The translations under genes and the position numbers were made by a program. Source: Fidelibacterota bacterium (GTDB lineage: Bacteria > Marinisomatota > Marinisomatia > Marinisomatales > S15-B10). From it: a stretch of 64,000 nt of DNA. Shown here in pieces: positions 25,097-34,393 of this stretch. Under the pieces are notes generated by a model that ran no database searches, was not told the origin of the DNA, and worked only from the letters and a program-made list of their open reading frames with translations. Positions within the stretch are counted from its first letter, which is position 1; each line of letters begins with the position of its first letter. Location of the stretch: the NCBI GenBank assembly GCA_002715465.1, contig PAYY01000005.1, positions 5,361 to 69,360 of the forward strand, in the 5' to 3' direction.

Positions 25097-26404
25097 TTAA
25101 GGCTCAAGTCTATAAATCATCCTAGGAAAAGGAATAGATTCTCGTAAATGAGAAAGGCCACAAATCCAAGATATAGCCCTCTCCAAACCTAAACCAAAAC
25201 CTGAGTGGGGAATGGATCCATACTTCCTAAGATCTAAGTACCACTGGAAATCATCTTCTGATAATTTATTATTTAATAACTGTTTTCTTAATTCGTCATA
25301 ATCTTCTTCTCTTTCTCCACCTCCGATAATTTCTCCATAACCTTCAGGTGCGAGAATATCCATACCTAATGCAAGTCTTTTATTTTTTGGATCCTTTTTC
25401 ATATAAAAGGCTTTAATTGAAGAAGGAAATCGGTGTACAATTACAGGGCTATTAAAAAAATTTGTAATTATTGTTTCATTCCCACTAGAAAAATCATCTC
25501 CCCATTTAATTTTCTCTTCTTCTTTATTAATAATTCTAATTGCTTCATCATAGGATATTCTTGGAAAAGGAGGCTTTATCATTTCTAAAGGTTTTGTATC
25601 CCTATTTAAAATAATAAGTTGATCTTGGCAAAATTTAAGTACCCATTTTACCATTTCATAAATTAAACCCTCCGCCCATTCCATGTTTTCATTTAAATCA
25701 CAAAAAGCTATTTCTGGTTCAACCATCCAAAATTCGGTTAAATGCCTTCTTGTCTTAGATTTTTCAGCCCTGAATGTAGGTCCAAAACAATAAACCTTTC
25801 CAAAAGACATAACATTAGCTTCATTATATAATTGACCACTTTGTGATAAATATGCATCTTGACCAAAATAGTCTGTTTTGAATAATGTTGTTGTCCCTTC
25901 ACAAGAATTAGAGGTAAAAATAGGAGTATCTATATTTACAAAACCGTTACTATCAAAATAATATCTAATTGCCTTTATTAATTCTGATCTTATTTTTAAG
26001 ATTGCATTCTGTTTTTTTGAACGAATCCAAAGATGCCTATTATCCATTAAAAATGCTGTGCCATGATCCTTTTTGCTAATTGGATAATCATCAGCAATTT
26101 GAATAATTTCAATATTTGTTATTTCTAATTCAAAACCACCAATACTTCTTGAATCCTTCTTGACTATACCACATACTGATATAGATGATTCAATAGTAAT
26201 AGCTTGTTCAAGAGAAAAGACTTTATCAGATACATTTTCTTTTACAACAACACCTTGTGTATAGCCTGTACCGTCTCTAATTATAATAAACCAAACTTTT
26301 CCAACTGATCTTTTATTATAGACCCAGCCATTTAAAAAAACTTTTTCACCGACATTTTTTCTTAAAGCTGATATTTTAATTGTATTATTTGATTTTTTTA
26401 CCAT
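25097..26404 (-). CDS. asnS: Asparaginyl-tRNA synthetase
   Basis: 435 aa class II synthetase. An N-terminal OB-fold anticodon-binding domain (about 8-110, VFLNGWVYNKRSVGKVWFIIIRDGTG) precedes the catalytic core. Motif 2 is CFGPTFRAEKSKTRRHLTEFWMVEPE and motif 3 is SGFGLGLERAISWICG. The FWMVEPE...DLNENMEW wording and short length place it with AsnRS, not AspRS. Its start overlaps the end of lptE by 7 bases. Confidence 0.94.
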   Translation of the reverse strand: MVKKSNNTIKISALRKNVGEKVFLNGWVYNKRSVGKVWFIIIRDGTGYTQGVVVKENVSDKVFSLEQAITIESSISVCGIVKKDSRSIGGFELEITNIEIIQIADDYPISKKDHGTAFLMDNRHLWIRSKKQNAILKIRSELIKAIRYYFDSNGFVNIDTPIFTSNSCEGTTTLFKTDYFGQDAYLSQSGQLYNEANVMSFGKVYCFGPTFRAEKSKTRRHLTEFWMVEPEIAFCDLNENMEWAEGLIYEMVKWVLKFCQDQLIILNRDTKPLEMIKPPFPRISYDEAIRIINKEEEKIKWGDDFSSGNETIITNFFNSPVIVHRFPSSIKAFYMKKDPKNKRLALGMDILAPEGYGEIIGGGEREEDYDELRKQLLNNKLSEDDFQWYLDLRKYGSIPHSGFGLGLERAISWICGLSHLRESIPFPRMIYRLEP

Positions 26405-26991
26405 GTTGAAACTATATCATTTATAATATTCTCTGAAATCTTCATTACAGCCGCTTTCATTGCTAGTTTTCTTGCATCACCTGTTTCATCGGGATCCTCA
26501 GAATCAACTTTTCCATCATTGTCATTATCAATACCATCGGAACTAACATCAGCAGTTAAACTGTAGGCACCCCAATTCGTATAATTTTTTGTAAAAAGAT
26601 TTTTATCTTCTTTTACATCAAACCATTCTACTTGAATTCCTACACTATACCTATATTCTAAAACCTCTTCACTTTCTGAATATGTATAAGGTTGATCATC
26701 AACCTTTTTAATTATTCCTTTTAATATTGAATCACCTTGTCCTTTTACTTTTAGGATATTTTCTTCAAGAAAGACATTTGTCACCTCATCTGTAACTGCT
26801 TCAGCAATACCGAACTCAGCAGTTTCATTTATAAATAATGGTATCGATATAGTTTTGATATGAGGTGGAATAGATCCTGAAAAAGAGTATATACCGCATC
26901 CAAGAAAACTACAAAGGCAAAATATGTATATAAATCTTTTAAAAGCTTGAAAATTAATTATTGGATATATTTTTATCATTGAATAAACCAT
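26398..26991 (-). CDS. lptE: LptE-type LPS-assembly lipoprotein with an inserted metal-binding loop
   Basis: 197 aa. Signal sequence and lipobox CSFLGC (Cys32), followed at once by GIYSFSGSIPPHIKTISIP, FINETAEFGIAEAVTDEVTNVF and SILKGIIKKVDDQP. These match the FCB-group LptE family, the outer-membrane plug partner of LptD. Unusual: residues 152-172 (DGIDNDNDGKVDSEDPDETG) form an Asp/Asn/Gly-rich loop like MopE or thrombospondin-type calcium sites, placed before the final amphipathic helix. Starts at ATG 26991 or 26979 are both possible; neither has a good ribosome site. Confidence 0.75.
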   Translation of the reverse strand: MVYSMIKIYPIINFQAFKRFIYIFCLCSFLGCGIYSFSGSIPPHIKTISIPLFINETAEFGIAEAVTDEVTNVFLEENILKVKGQGDSILKGIIKKVDDQPYTYSESEEVLEYRYSVGIQVEWFDVKEDKNLFTKNYTNWGAYSLTADVSSDGIDNDNDGKVDSEDPDETGDARKLAMKAAVMKISENIINDIVSTW

Positions 26992-27018
26992 AGATTATAT
27001 CAGTAGCAATAATATTTT

Positions 27019-28215
27019 TTACTTATTACTCCTTTTATTTGTTTCAAGTCCATATTCATTGATTTTTCGATACAAAGTGCGTTCGCTAATTCCCAAGGTC
27101 AAAGCTGTTTTCCTTCTATTATTCCCATGTTTTTTTAAAGTTCGAGAAATTAATTCTATTTCAAGATCCCTAAAGCTAAGATCTCCAATAGCTTTGGAAT
27201 TAATTGAATTGTCCATAGTCCTTTCTGAAGAATCTACATTCACTTCAAATTCTTTATTAATAAAGCCAATTTCAGCATCAGAATCAACAGGCAATTGGGA
27301 TAATGACTCCTTAATGTCGCGCATATCTTTTCGGAGAAAAAGCAATTGCTGAAGAATAAGTTCACGTTCAGCTTGCTCTGAGGTCTTATCTAGAGGAACT
27401 GGAAGATTTGGTGAATTACCAATTTGACCTACTAAAGGTTCTAAATGTTTAAGAACCATATCTGTAGAAATTTTCATACCCTTCTCTAATAGTATAATGC
27501 TTTCTACAAAATTTCTCAGCTCTCGTATATTTCCAGGCCAATCGTATTGCTTCATCATTCTGATTGCATCAGCACTAAAACCTCTAAAAATAAAATCATT
27601 GGTTTTTGAAAATATCAAAGCAAATCTTTCTACAAGTAAGTCTAAATCATCTAAGCGCTTTCTTAATGGTGGGACCTTTACACTTACTGTTCTTAAACGG
27701 TAAAATAGATCCTTGCGAAAAGTACCTTTTATTGATTCTTCTGAAAGATTTTTATTTGTTGCTGCAATTATTCTAATGTCAACATTGCGTGTTTTTGGAT
27801 CACCTACTCTCATATATTCACCTGACTCTAAAACTCTTAACAACTTAACTTGTGTTGACAATGGCATCTCACCAATTTCATCTAAAAAAAGTGTGCCATA
27901 GTTAGCTTCCTCAAAATACCCTTTACGGTCTTCATTGGCACCAGTAAAAGCACCTTTTTTGTAGCCAAAAAGTTCACTTTCAATTAATCCTTCTGGTATT
28001 GCACCGCAATTAACTGTAACTAAAGGTTTGCGATTACGATTACTTTGTTTGTGAATTGCCTGTGCAATTAATTCCTTTCCTGTACCAGATTCACCAAAAA
28101 TAAGTACTGAAATATCAATTGGTGCAATTTGTATAATTGTTTCGAGAATTTCCTGAATTTTATCAGAATTACCTATAATACCAGAATCTCTCCTAATTTT
28201 TTCGGTAATTGTCAT
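27019..28215 (-). CDS. Sigma-54-dependent transcriptional activator without receiver domain
   Basis: 398 aa. The AAA+ domain begins almost at the N-terminus: Walker A GESGTGKE (41-48), the sigma-54-contacting GAFTGA (88-93), Walker B TLFLDEIGE (108-116) and the R-finger region. A linker (about 255-350) follows, then a Fis-type helix-turn-helix (about 355-390, NNRRKTALTLGISERTLYRKI). The absence of a receiver, GAF or PAS domain means control must be by binding partner, level or the short N-terminus. It is located between galE and lptE; its stop-start overlap with galE is 4 bases (ATGA). Confidence 0.93.
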   Translation of the reverse strand: MTITEKIRRDSGIIGNSDKIQEILETIIQIAPIDISVLIFGESGTGKELIAQAIHKQSNRNRKPLVTVNCGAIPEGLIESELFGYKKGAFTGANEDRKGYFEEANYGTLFLDEIGEMPLSTQVKLLRVLESGEYMRVGDPKTRNVDIRIIAATNKNLSEESIKGTFRKDLFYRLRTVSVKVPPLRKRLDDLDLLVERFALIFSKTNDFIFRGFSADAIRMMKQYDWPGNIRELRNFVESIILLEKGMKISTDMVLKHLEPLVGQIGNSPNLPVPLDKTSEQAERELILQQLLFLRKDMRDIKESLSQLPVDSDAEIGFINKEFEVNVDSSERTMDNSINSKAIGDLSFRDLEIELISRTLKKHGNNRRKTALTLGISERTLYRKINEYGLETNKRSNK

Positions 28216-29189
28216 AAAGAAACCTTATCATTACTATAGACATTCCACATAGATTTAATAAGATGGGTCAAATTACTATTCACTGGATACCAATCAAGAA
28301 TTTCATTAGCAAGTGTAGAGTTTGCTATTAAAACTTCTGGATCTCCTAATCTGCGATTAACTACAGAGTATGGGATTTTTACATCTGTAATATCTCTTGC
28401 TGTTTTTATTATATCTAAAACGGAATAACCTTTGCCTGTTGATAAGTTTAAAATGATATTTTTTTTGTTCCTCAAATAATCTATTGCTTTACAATGAGCA
28501 TTAGCAAGATCGCTAACGTGTATATAATCTCTTATAGCTGTACCATCATCGGTTTTGTAATCTTTTCCATAAAGTTTTAATTCTGATCTTACTCCATTTG
28601 CTACTTCCATAATTATTGGTAAAAGATTAGTTGGATTTTTTTCTACAGTAGAGACTCTACCTTTATTGTCGTAACCAGCGGCATTAAAATAACGAAGAGA
28701 AGCATATGTTAGACCTTTTAATTGACTGTACCAATGAAGAGACTTCTCAGCAAATAATTTTGTATACCCATAATAATTTATTGGTTTAGTTGGGTGTTTT
28801 TCATCCATAGGTAGATATTTAGGTAATCCATATACAGCTGCTGAAGATGAAAAAACTATTTTTTTTACGTTATTATTAATCATAGCATTTAATAGTTTTA
28901 TTGTTCCTATAATATTGCTATTAGAATATTCCTCTATATTTTCCATTGATTTTCCAGCATCTTTTAAAGAGGCAAGATGGACAACTAAATCAATATTATT
29001 TGAGAAGGCTTTTGTTAGTACTTTATCATCTAAAATTGAACCTTGAATAAAGACTACTTTATTTGGAATATTCTCAATTCTTCCTGTTATCAAGTTATCT
29101 ACTACAATCACTCTATGACCATCTTCAATAAGATTAAGAATAACATGTGAGCCTATATAACCAGCGCCACCTGTAACAAGAATTTCCAT
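28212..29189 (-). CDS. galE: UDP-glucose 4-epimerase
   Basis: 325 aa extended short-chain dehydrogenase. GGAGYIGSH (7-15) binds NAD. VFSSSAAVYG supplies the catalytic Ser/Thr, and YYGYTK gives Tyr140-xxx-Lys144. RYFNAAGYD and GDGTAIRDYIHVSDLA-type motifs (DDGTAIRDYIHVSDLANAH here) are typical of GalE. It interconverts UDP-glucose and UDP-galactose for surface polysaccharide. It directly abuts uvrB and overlaps the sigma-54 activator by 4 bases. Confidence 0.94.
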   Translation of the reverse strand: MEILVTGGAGYIGSHVILNLIEDGHRVIVVDNLITGRIENIPNKVVFIQGSILDDKVLTKAFSNNIDLVVHLASLKDAGKSMENIEEYSNSNIIGTIKLLNAMINNNVKKIVFSSSAAVYGLPKYLPMDEKHPTKPINYYGYTKLFAEKSLHWYSQLKGLTYASLRYFNAAGYDNKGRVSTVEKNPTNLLPIIMEVANGVRSELKLYGKDYKTDDGTAIRDYIHVSDLANAHCKAIDYLRNKKNIILNLSTGKGYSVLDIIKTARDITDVKIPYSVVNRRLGDPEVLIANSTLANEILDWYPVNSNLTHLIKSMWNVYSNDKVSL

Positions 29190-31178
29190 CTAACTACTAC
29201 TCTTTCTAAATTTTTTTATTTCATCCCTAATTGTTGCAGCCTTTTCAAAATTATGATTATCTGCAGCTTCAAGCATTTCATTCGTCATAATGTCAATAGC
29301 AAGATCTTTTTCTAGTGAGTTTATAATACTTTTATCGTAGGAGTAATTTGTTTTATCAAGATCATTCAATGAATCAGCAACTGATGTTGATAGTAATACG
29401 TCGTCAGTAGTTTTTTCTACCGTTTTTGGAATAATTCCATATTTTTTGTTATGTTTAATTTGAATATTCCTCCTTCTATCACATTCTTCAATAACATTTT
29501 GCATAGAATTACTTATTTTATCAGCATAGAAAATTACCATACCATTAACATTCCTAGACGCTCGACCGGCAACTTGCATTAATGACCTATTAGATCTTAA
29601 GAAACCTTCTTTATCGGCATCTAAAACTGCTACAAGAGAAACCTCGGGTAAATCTAAACCTTCTCTAAGCAAATTAATACCAACTAGTACGTCAAAAATT
29701 CCTAATCGAAGGTCTCTAAGGATTTTAACTCTTTCTAAAGAATCAATTTCAGAATGAAGATATCTGACTTTAAGGTTTACACCCATAAGATAATCACTTA
29801 GATCTTCTGACATTCTCTTTGTAAGTGTAGTGATAAGAATTCTTTCCTTCTTTTGAACTCTTTTCTTTATCTCTCCAATTAAATCATCAATTTGACTATT
29901 AGTAGGCCTTACTTCAATTATTGGATCCAATAGACCTGTAGGTCTAATTAATTGCTCTATAACAGCACCTCCAGTATAAGAGTGTTCTCTTTCAGATGGT
30001 GTTGCAGAAACAAAAATTGCATTATTTAAAGATGATTCAAATTCTTGGTATTGAAGAGGACGATTGTCCAAAGCTGATGGCAATCGAAAACCATATTCAA
30101 CAAGAGTTTCTTTTCTACTACGATCTCCATGATACATACCTTGTATTTGAGGTAAAGTAACGTGTGATTCATCAAGAAACATTAAATAATCATCGGGGAA
30201 ATAATCTAATAATGTGTATGGCCGTTCACCTGGTTCACGTCCTGCAAAATAACGTGAATAATTTTCAATGCCTGAACAGTAACCAACTTCAAGCATCATT
30301 TCTAAGTCAAAATTAGTTCGCTGCTCAAGTCTTTGAGCTTCTAATAGTTTATTTTCTTTTCTAAATGTATTTAAACGATCTGATAATTCATTTTTAATTA
30401 AATCAATTATTTTTTGAATGGATTCTTCATCTGTAACAAAATGTTTTGCTGGATAAATAAAAATTAAGTCTTTATCTGATAATACTTCTCCAGTTAATGG
30501 ATTGAAAATTCTTATTGACTCTACTTGATTTCCAAAGAGATCGATCCGAATACCATGATCTTCGTAAGCTGGATATATTTCAACTACATCACCTCGAACA
30601 CGAAACCTTCCTCTTTCAAAAACGCTGTCACTTCTGATATAATAAATTTCAATTAATTGTCTGAATAAATTGCGAATATTTATTATTTGACCATTTTCAA
30701 TCTTAACAACCTTATTTTGATATTCTTTTGGTGAACCTATACCATAAATACAAGATACAGAGCTAACTACAATAACATCATCACGTGTTAGCAATGATTC
30801 AGTTGTTTTTAAACGTAAACGATCAATGTCTTCATTAATCGATGAATCCTTTTCAATAAAAGTATCAGTTACAGGCAAGTAGGCTTCAGGTTGATAGTAA
30901 TCATAGTAACTAATAAAATATTCAACAGCATTGTCAGGGAATAAATTTTTAAACTCCCCGTATAACTGAGCGGCTAATGTTTTATTGTGAGACATTATTA
31001 TTGTTGGCTTTTGTACTTCTTCTATTAATTTTGCCATGGTAAAGGTTTTTCCACTACCTGTTACCCCAAGAAGTGTTTGCCATTTTTCACCATTAATTAA
31101 ACCTCCCTTTAATTGAGACACAGCTCTTTTTTGATCTATGGTAGATGAAAATTCAGATTTAATCTTAAATTCTGACAT
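29190..31178 (-). CDS. uvrB: Excinuclease ABC subunit B
   Basis: 662 aa helicase-like damage-verification subunit of nucleotide excision repair. Walker A LLGVTGSGKT (36-45); beta-hairpin YYDYYQPEAYLP; motif II region DYLMFLDESHVTLPQ; helicase motifs V/VI DVLVGINLLREGLDLPEVSLV and QVAGRASRNV. A C-terminal UVR motif (about 625-660, MLEAADNHNFEKAATIRDEIK) binds UvrC. Length and order are standard. Confidence 0.97.
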   Translation of the reverse strand: MSEFKIKSEFSSTIDQKRAVSQLKGGLINGEKWQTLLGVTGSGKTFTMAKLIEEVQKPTIIMSHNKTLAAQLYGEFKNLFPDNAVEYFISYYDYYQPEAYLPVTDTFIEKDSSINEDIDRLRLKTTESLLTRDDVIVVSSVSCIYGIGSPKEYQNKVVKIENGQIINIRNLFRQLIEIYYIRSDSVFERGRFRVRGDVVEIYPAYEDHGIRIDLFGNQVESIRIFNPLTGEVLSDKDLIFIYPAKHFVTDEESIQKIIDLIKNELSDRLNTFRKENKLLEAQRLEQRTNFDLEMMLEVGYCSGIENYSRYFAGREPGERPYTLLDYFPDDYLMFLDESHVTLPQIQGMYHGDRSRKETLVEYGFRLPSALDNRPLQYQEFESSLNNAIFVSATPSEREHSYTGGAVIEQLIRPTGLLDPIIEVRPTNSQIDDLIGEIKKRVQKKERILITTLTKRMSEDLSDYLMGVNLKVRYLHSEIDSLERVKILRDLRLGIFDVLVGINLLREGLDLPEVSLVAVLDADKEGFLRSNRSLMQVAGRASRNVNGMVIFYADKISNSMQNVIEECDRRRNIQIKHNKKYGIIPKTVEKTTDDVLLSTSVADSLNDLDKTNYSYDKSIINSLEKDLAIDIMTNEMLEAADNHNFEKAATIRDEIKKFRKSSS

Positions 31179-31259
31179 TATGACTGAAATTTAACGATAT
31201 AGGAGGAGGATGACAAGGTTATATATCTGTAAATCTTGCAGTCCTAGAATAAACATAGG

Positions 31260-31760
31260 CTATTTTAATAAATTTCTAATTAGATATTGAATCCAACTAA
31301 TAGAACCTAAAATTGTAGCAATTATAAGAACATAATAACCAAATTCAATATATTTAACTACATAGAGAAGGATTGAAAGAGAGGTAATTCCAACTGTCCA
31401 TTTACCCAAATTATTAGCACCATAGATAACCTGTGTATGGTTTATTTTATAAATACTACTTAATATTATAGTAAATTGTCTTGTAGCATAAAATATGATA
31501 AACCATAAGGGAAAATTTCTAGTATTATCCAAAGTTATAAAAAGTGCTACACCAGCAATTGCTATAGAGTCCGCTACTGGGTCTAAAATTTTTCCAAGAC
31601 TCGAAATTTCTTCTGCTTTTCTTGCAAAGTATCCATCAAGCCAGTCAGTAATTACTGCAAAAATTATACAAATAACAGCCCAGAAAATTTTATCATGAGC
31701 TAAGCAATAGATAATTGGAAAAGTTAAAAAAGCACGCATTGTGCTTAAAAAATTTGCCAA
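31260..31760 (-). CDS. CDP-alcohol phosphatidyltransferase, PgsA-like
   Basis: 166 aa membrane enzyme with the full CDP-alcohol phosphotransferase signature: Asp42-Gly43-x2-Ala46-Arg47-x8-Gly56-x3-Asp60-x3-Asp64. It has about five hydrophobic helices. It is the second member in the window beside the pgsA at 54876, so it may make a different phospholipid or be redundant. The start is TTG 31760. The frame stays open further upstream (to 31818), with family-like residues (DPTRIITLANFLSTMR) but no ATG/GTG, so a rare ATT/ATA start is possible. Confidence 0.75.
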   Translation of the reverse strand: MANFLSTMRAFLTFPIIYCLAHDKIFWAVICIIFAVITDWLDGYFARKAEEISSLGKILDPVADSIAIAGVALFITLDNTRNFPLWFIIFYATRQFTIILSSIYKINHTQVIYGANNLGKWTVGITSLSILLYVVKYIEFGYYVLIIATILGSISWIQYLIRNLLK

Positions 31761-31821
31761 AGTAATAATTCTTGTTGGATCAGTAAGTTTTTTATTATTT
31801 GATTTAATGGAATTTATTTAT

Positions 31822-33120
31822 TTAAGTTATTAAAAAATTATCTTTATTAATTTGAATAGATTTATCACAAATTGATTTTAATTCATCTTCATTATGAGTT
31901 ATCATAATAAGATATTTATCCGTTAGAATTTTATCAAGGAATCTAATCATTTTATTTCGAAGATTTCTACCCAAGGAAAACATAGGTTCATCAAAAATAA
32001 TCAAATTATAATCACAAAGTGAAATAAGTACAAGTAGAACTATCCTTGATTCAAATAAGGCCATATTTTCAAAAATAATATTTGAAACTTGCTTCCATGA
32101 TATCAAAAAATTATCTAATGTAATTTCAATTTCTTTTTTTGTTTCTTCTTTGGCTATACGATCAAGAATCAACATCTCGATTATTTCATTTGGTGTATAA
32201 CCTCCAAAATTTCGTTCTGGACATTGAGATAAGAGTCCAATCTTTGGTTTTTTCCCATTTAATTCAATTTTAATATTTCCAGAAGTAGGTTTTATAATAT
32301 TAGCAATAAGAAAAGCTAATGTAGATTTTCCACATCCATTAGATCCAATTATTCCTAACGATCTAAATGGGCCAATTTTGCAAGAGATATTTGAAAATAG
32401 CTTTGATCTATTTGGAAATGAGAAATGTAATTTATTCAATTCTAAGGTTAAAGAACCTTTTGATAATTTAGATTTAGGTAATGGTTTAACTAATAAATTA
32501 TAAGTCACTCTAGATATTTTATTTTTTTGAAAAATCCATCTATTATTTGATAGGTGCAAATCTTTCTGATTCGATGTAAACCATAAAATTACAGAATTGA
32601 CTTTTCTTTGCCATTTATGTAAAAGTATTAAATATTTTTCTTTTGAGTAATTATTTAAAAATGAAAATGAATCATCGAGCAATAATAATTCAGGTGAAAC
32701 AGAAATTGCTGTTGATAGATTTAAAATTTCTCTTTCTCCGCCAGATAGTGTTTCAGGATGCTGATCCATTGAGAAAGAAAAAAGAAATTCATTTTTTATT
32801 GATTTAATTCTATTAATAATCTCTTTTGAATTCAAACCCATGTTTTCAAAATTAAATGAAAGTTCTCGTTCTATAGTCGGTGCAACAATTTGGGTGTCCG
32901 GGTTTTGGTTTACTAACATTATAGTTTTAAAGCCATTTAACTTAGAGAGTTGAAAATTTGATATAGAATTAATTTTGTTCATTTTTGCAATAGCCAAACA
33001 TAGAGAACTTTTTCCTGAACCACTTTCTCCATATATAATATGGATTCCGGATTGAAATTTACATTTTTGAAATTTTACTTTATCATTAGGGAAATTTAAA
33101 TTGAATGAAATTTCAGTCAC
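31822..33120 (-). CDS. Tandem ABC ATPase resembling fused EcfA subunits
   Basis: 432 aa with two nucleotide-binding domains in one chain. NBD1: Walker A GESGSGKS (31-38), Q-loop region VNQNPDTQIVAPTIERELSF as in EcfA/CbiO proteins, signature LSGGE (125-129), Walker B LLLLDD (145-150) with Asp in place of the catalytic Glu, and no switch His. NBD2: Walker A GSNGCGKST (259-267), Walker B LIIFDE (373-378) and H-loop His409, but no LSGGQ-like signature (ENMALFES at its place). This predicts one canonical and one dead ATP site. No EcfT or substrate-binding membrane partner is in the window. GTG start; 8-base overlap with waaA. Confidence 0.8.
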   Translation of the reverse strand: MTEISFNLNFPNDKVKFQKCKFQSGIHIIYGESGSGKSSLCLAIAKMNKINSISNFQLSKLNGFKTIMLVNQNPDTQIVAPTIERELSFNFENMGLNSKEIINRIKSIKNEFLFSFSMDQHPETLSGGEREILNLSTAISVSPELLLLDDSFSFLNNYSKEKYLILLHKWQRKVNSVILWFTSNQKDLHLSNNRWIFQKNKISRVTYNLLVKPLPKSKLSKGSLTLELNKLHFSFPNRSKLFSNISCKIGPFRSLGIIGSNGCGKSTLAFLIANIIKPTSGNIKIELNGKKPKIGLLSQCPERNFGGYTPNEIIEMLILDRIAKEETKKEIEITLDNFLISWKQVSNIIFENMALFESRIVLLVLISLCDYNLIIFDEPMFSLGRNLRNKMIRFLDKILTDKYLIMITHNEDELKSICDKSIQINKDNFLIT

Positions 33121-34393
33121 TAAGAATTCCCCTAACTACTCTAGTAGCAGACCCAATATTTTTATAAATTACTTCTGAAGATGACTGACTTGACTTTAAA
33201 TAAAAGTTGTCATTTCTAATTAAATTAGATAAAATATTTTCAAACTCATCTGAAGAATTAATTTCAAAACCACCACCATATTTAAGTAGTTCTTCAGCTG
33301 TATGTGAATTATGATATTTTGGGCCAAAAACTATTGGTAGACTAGCTATTGCTGGCTCCATAACATTATGAATTCCACTTGAAAAACCTCCTCCTATATA
33401 TGCAAAATTTCCAGACCAATAATGATTTGCTAAATAACCAATCTTGTCAAGAATAATGCATTTGAAATGTTTATTATTTTTCCCTATTGTAGAAAATAAA
33501 ACTGGATCAAGTCCTGCTTTGAAGATTTTTCTTTTTATATCATTTATATACTTTATATTTATCTCATGCGGTGCCCAAGTAAAGAAAAAATCCTCTATTA
33601 AAAGAGCCTTTTCAATTAAAACATTAAGAATAATTTCATCATCTTCTGGCCAAACACTACCAGCAATTAATCGATAGGGTCTAATCAATTTTTCTTTATC
33701 ACTTTTAATATTTGAATTAATAGAAAAAATGCTCACTCTATCATATCTGGGACTTCCTAAAACTCTTAAAATTCCTTTGTAATTTCTAGTTAGAAATTTT
33801 TTTAGGATTAGATTGTCTTTTTCAGATATAGTATAAATTGCAGAAAGTGATGAATATATATATTTGTAAAAGTTCTTTATAGTAGGTAGTAATTTTGTAT
33901 TCTTATGGTAAAATCTTGCTGAAAAAAGAGTAGTATGAATATCTAACCATTTTGCTGTCCATATATAGTTAGGCCAAAGATCATATTCTGCAAAAATTAA
34001 TTTTTGAGGCCTAATTATTTTAATAATTCTTATGGTATTCCATAAGAAATCCAAAGGCAAGTATATTTTTAAATCAATGTTTTTATCAATGACATTATTA
34101 TATCCAGCTGGTGAAGAAAAGCTTGTGATTATAATACAATTTTTTTGAATCTCCTTTAAACTACTTAATATTGGGTTTACTTGTTCGTATTCACCATGAG
34201 AAGCACAGTGGAACCAATATACAATCTTATCTTTTTCTATTTTATCAAAAAAATATTTAGTCTTTTTTATAGTACCAATTCTAGATATTAGGCCTTCCCT
34301 AACTTTAGATTTTACTATTGATAAAATCAAGGCTACAAAAAACATTATTGGTAAGATGAAAAAATTGTAAATAATTAGCCAAATTGTATTCAA
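33113..34393 (-). CDS. waaA: 3-deoxy-D-manno-octulosonic acid (Kdo) transferase
   Basis: 426 aa inner-membrane GT30 enzyme that adds Kdo to lipid A precursor. One N-terminal membrane helix (about 5-25). YWFHCASHGEYEQVNPIL contains the catalytic Glu. FAEYDLWPNYIW, the GSVWPEDDEIIL start of the C-terminal Rossmann domain, and GGGFSSGIHNVMEPAIASLPIVFGP follow. Start TTG overlaps the stop of the glycosyltransferase gene (TTGA). Its presence shows the cell makes a Kdo-containing LPS. Confidence 0.92.
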   Translation of the reverse strand: MNTIWLIIYNFFILPIMFFVALILSIVKSKVREGLISRIGTIKKTKYFFDKIEKDKIVYWFHCASHGEYEQVNPILSSLKEIQKNCIIITSFSSPAGYNNVIDKNIDLKIYLPLDFLWNTIRIIKIIRPQKLIFAEYDLWPNYIWTAKWLDIHTTLFSARFYHKNTKLLPTIKNFYKYIYSSLSAIYTISEKDNLILKKFLTRNYKGILRVLGSPRYDRVSIFSINSNIKSDKEKLIRPYRLIAGSVWPEDDEIILNVLIEKALLIEDFFFTWAPHEINIKYINDIKRKIFKAGLDPVLFSTIGKNNKHFKCIILDKIGYLANHYWSGNFAYIGGGFSSGIHNVMEPAIASLPIVFGPKYHNSHTAEELLKYGGGFEINSSDEFENILSNLIRNDNFYLKSSQSSSEVIYKNIGSATRVVRGILSD

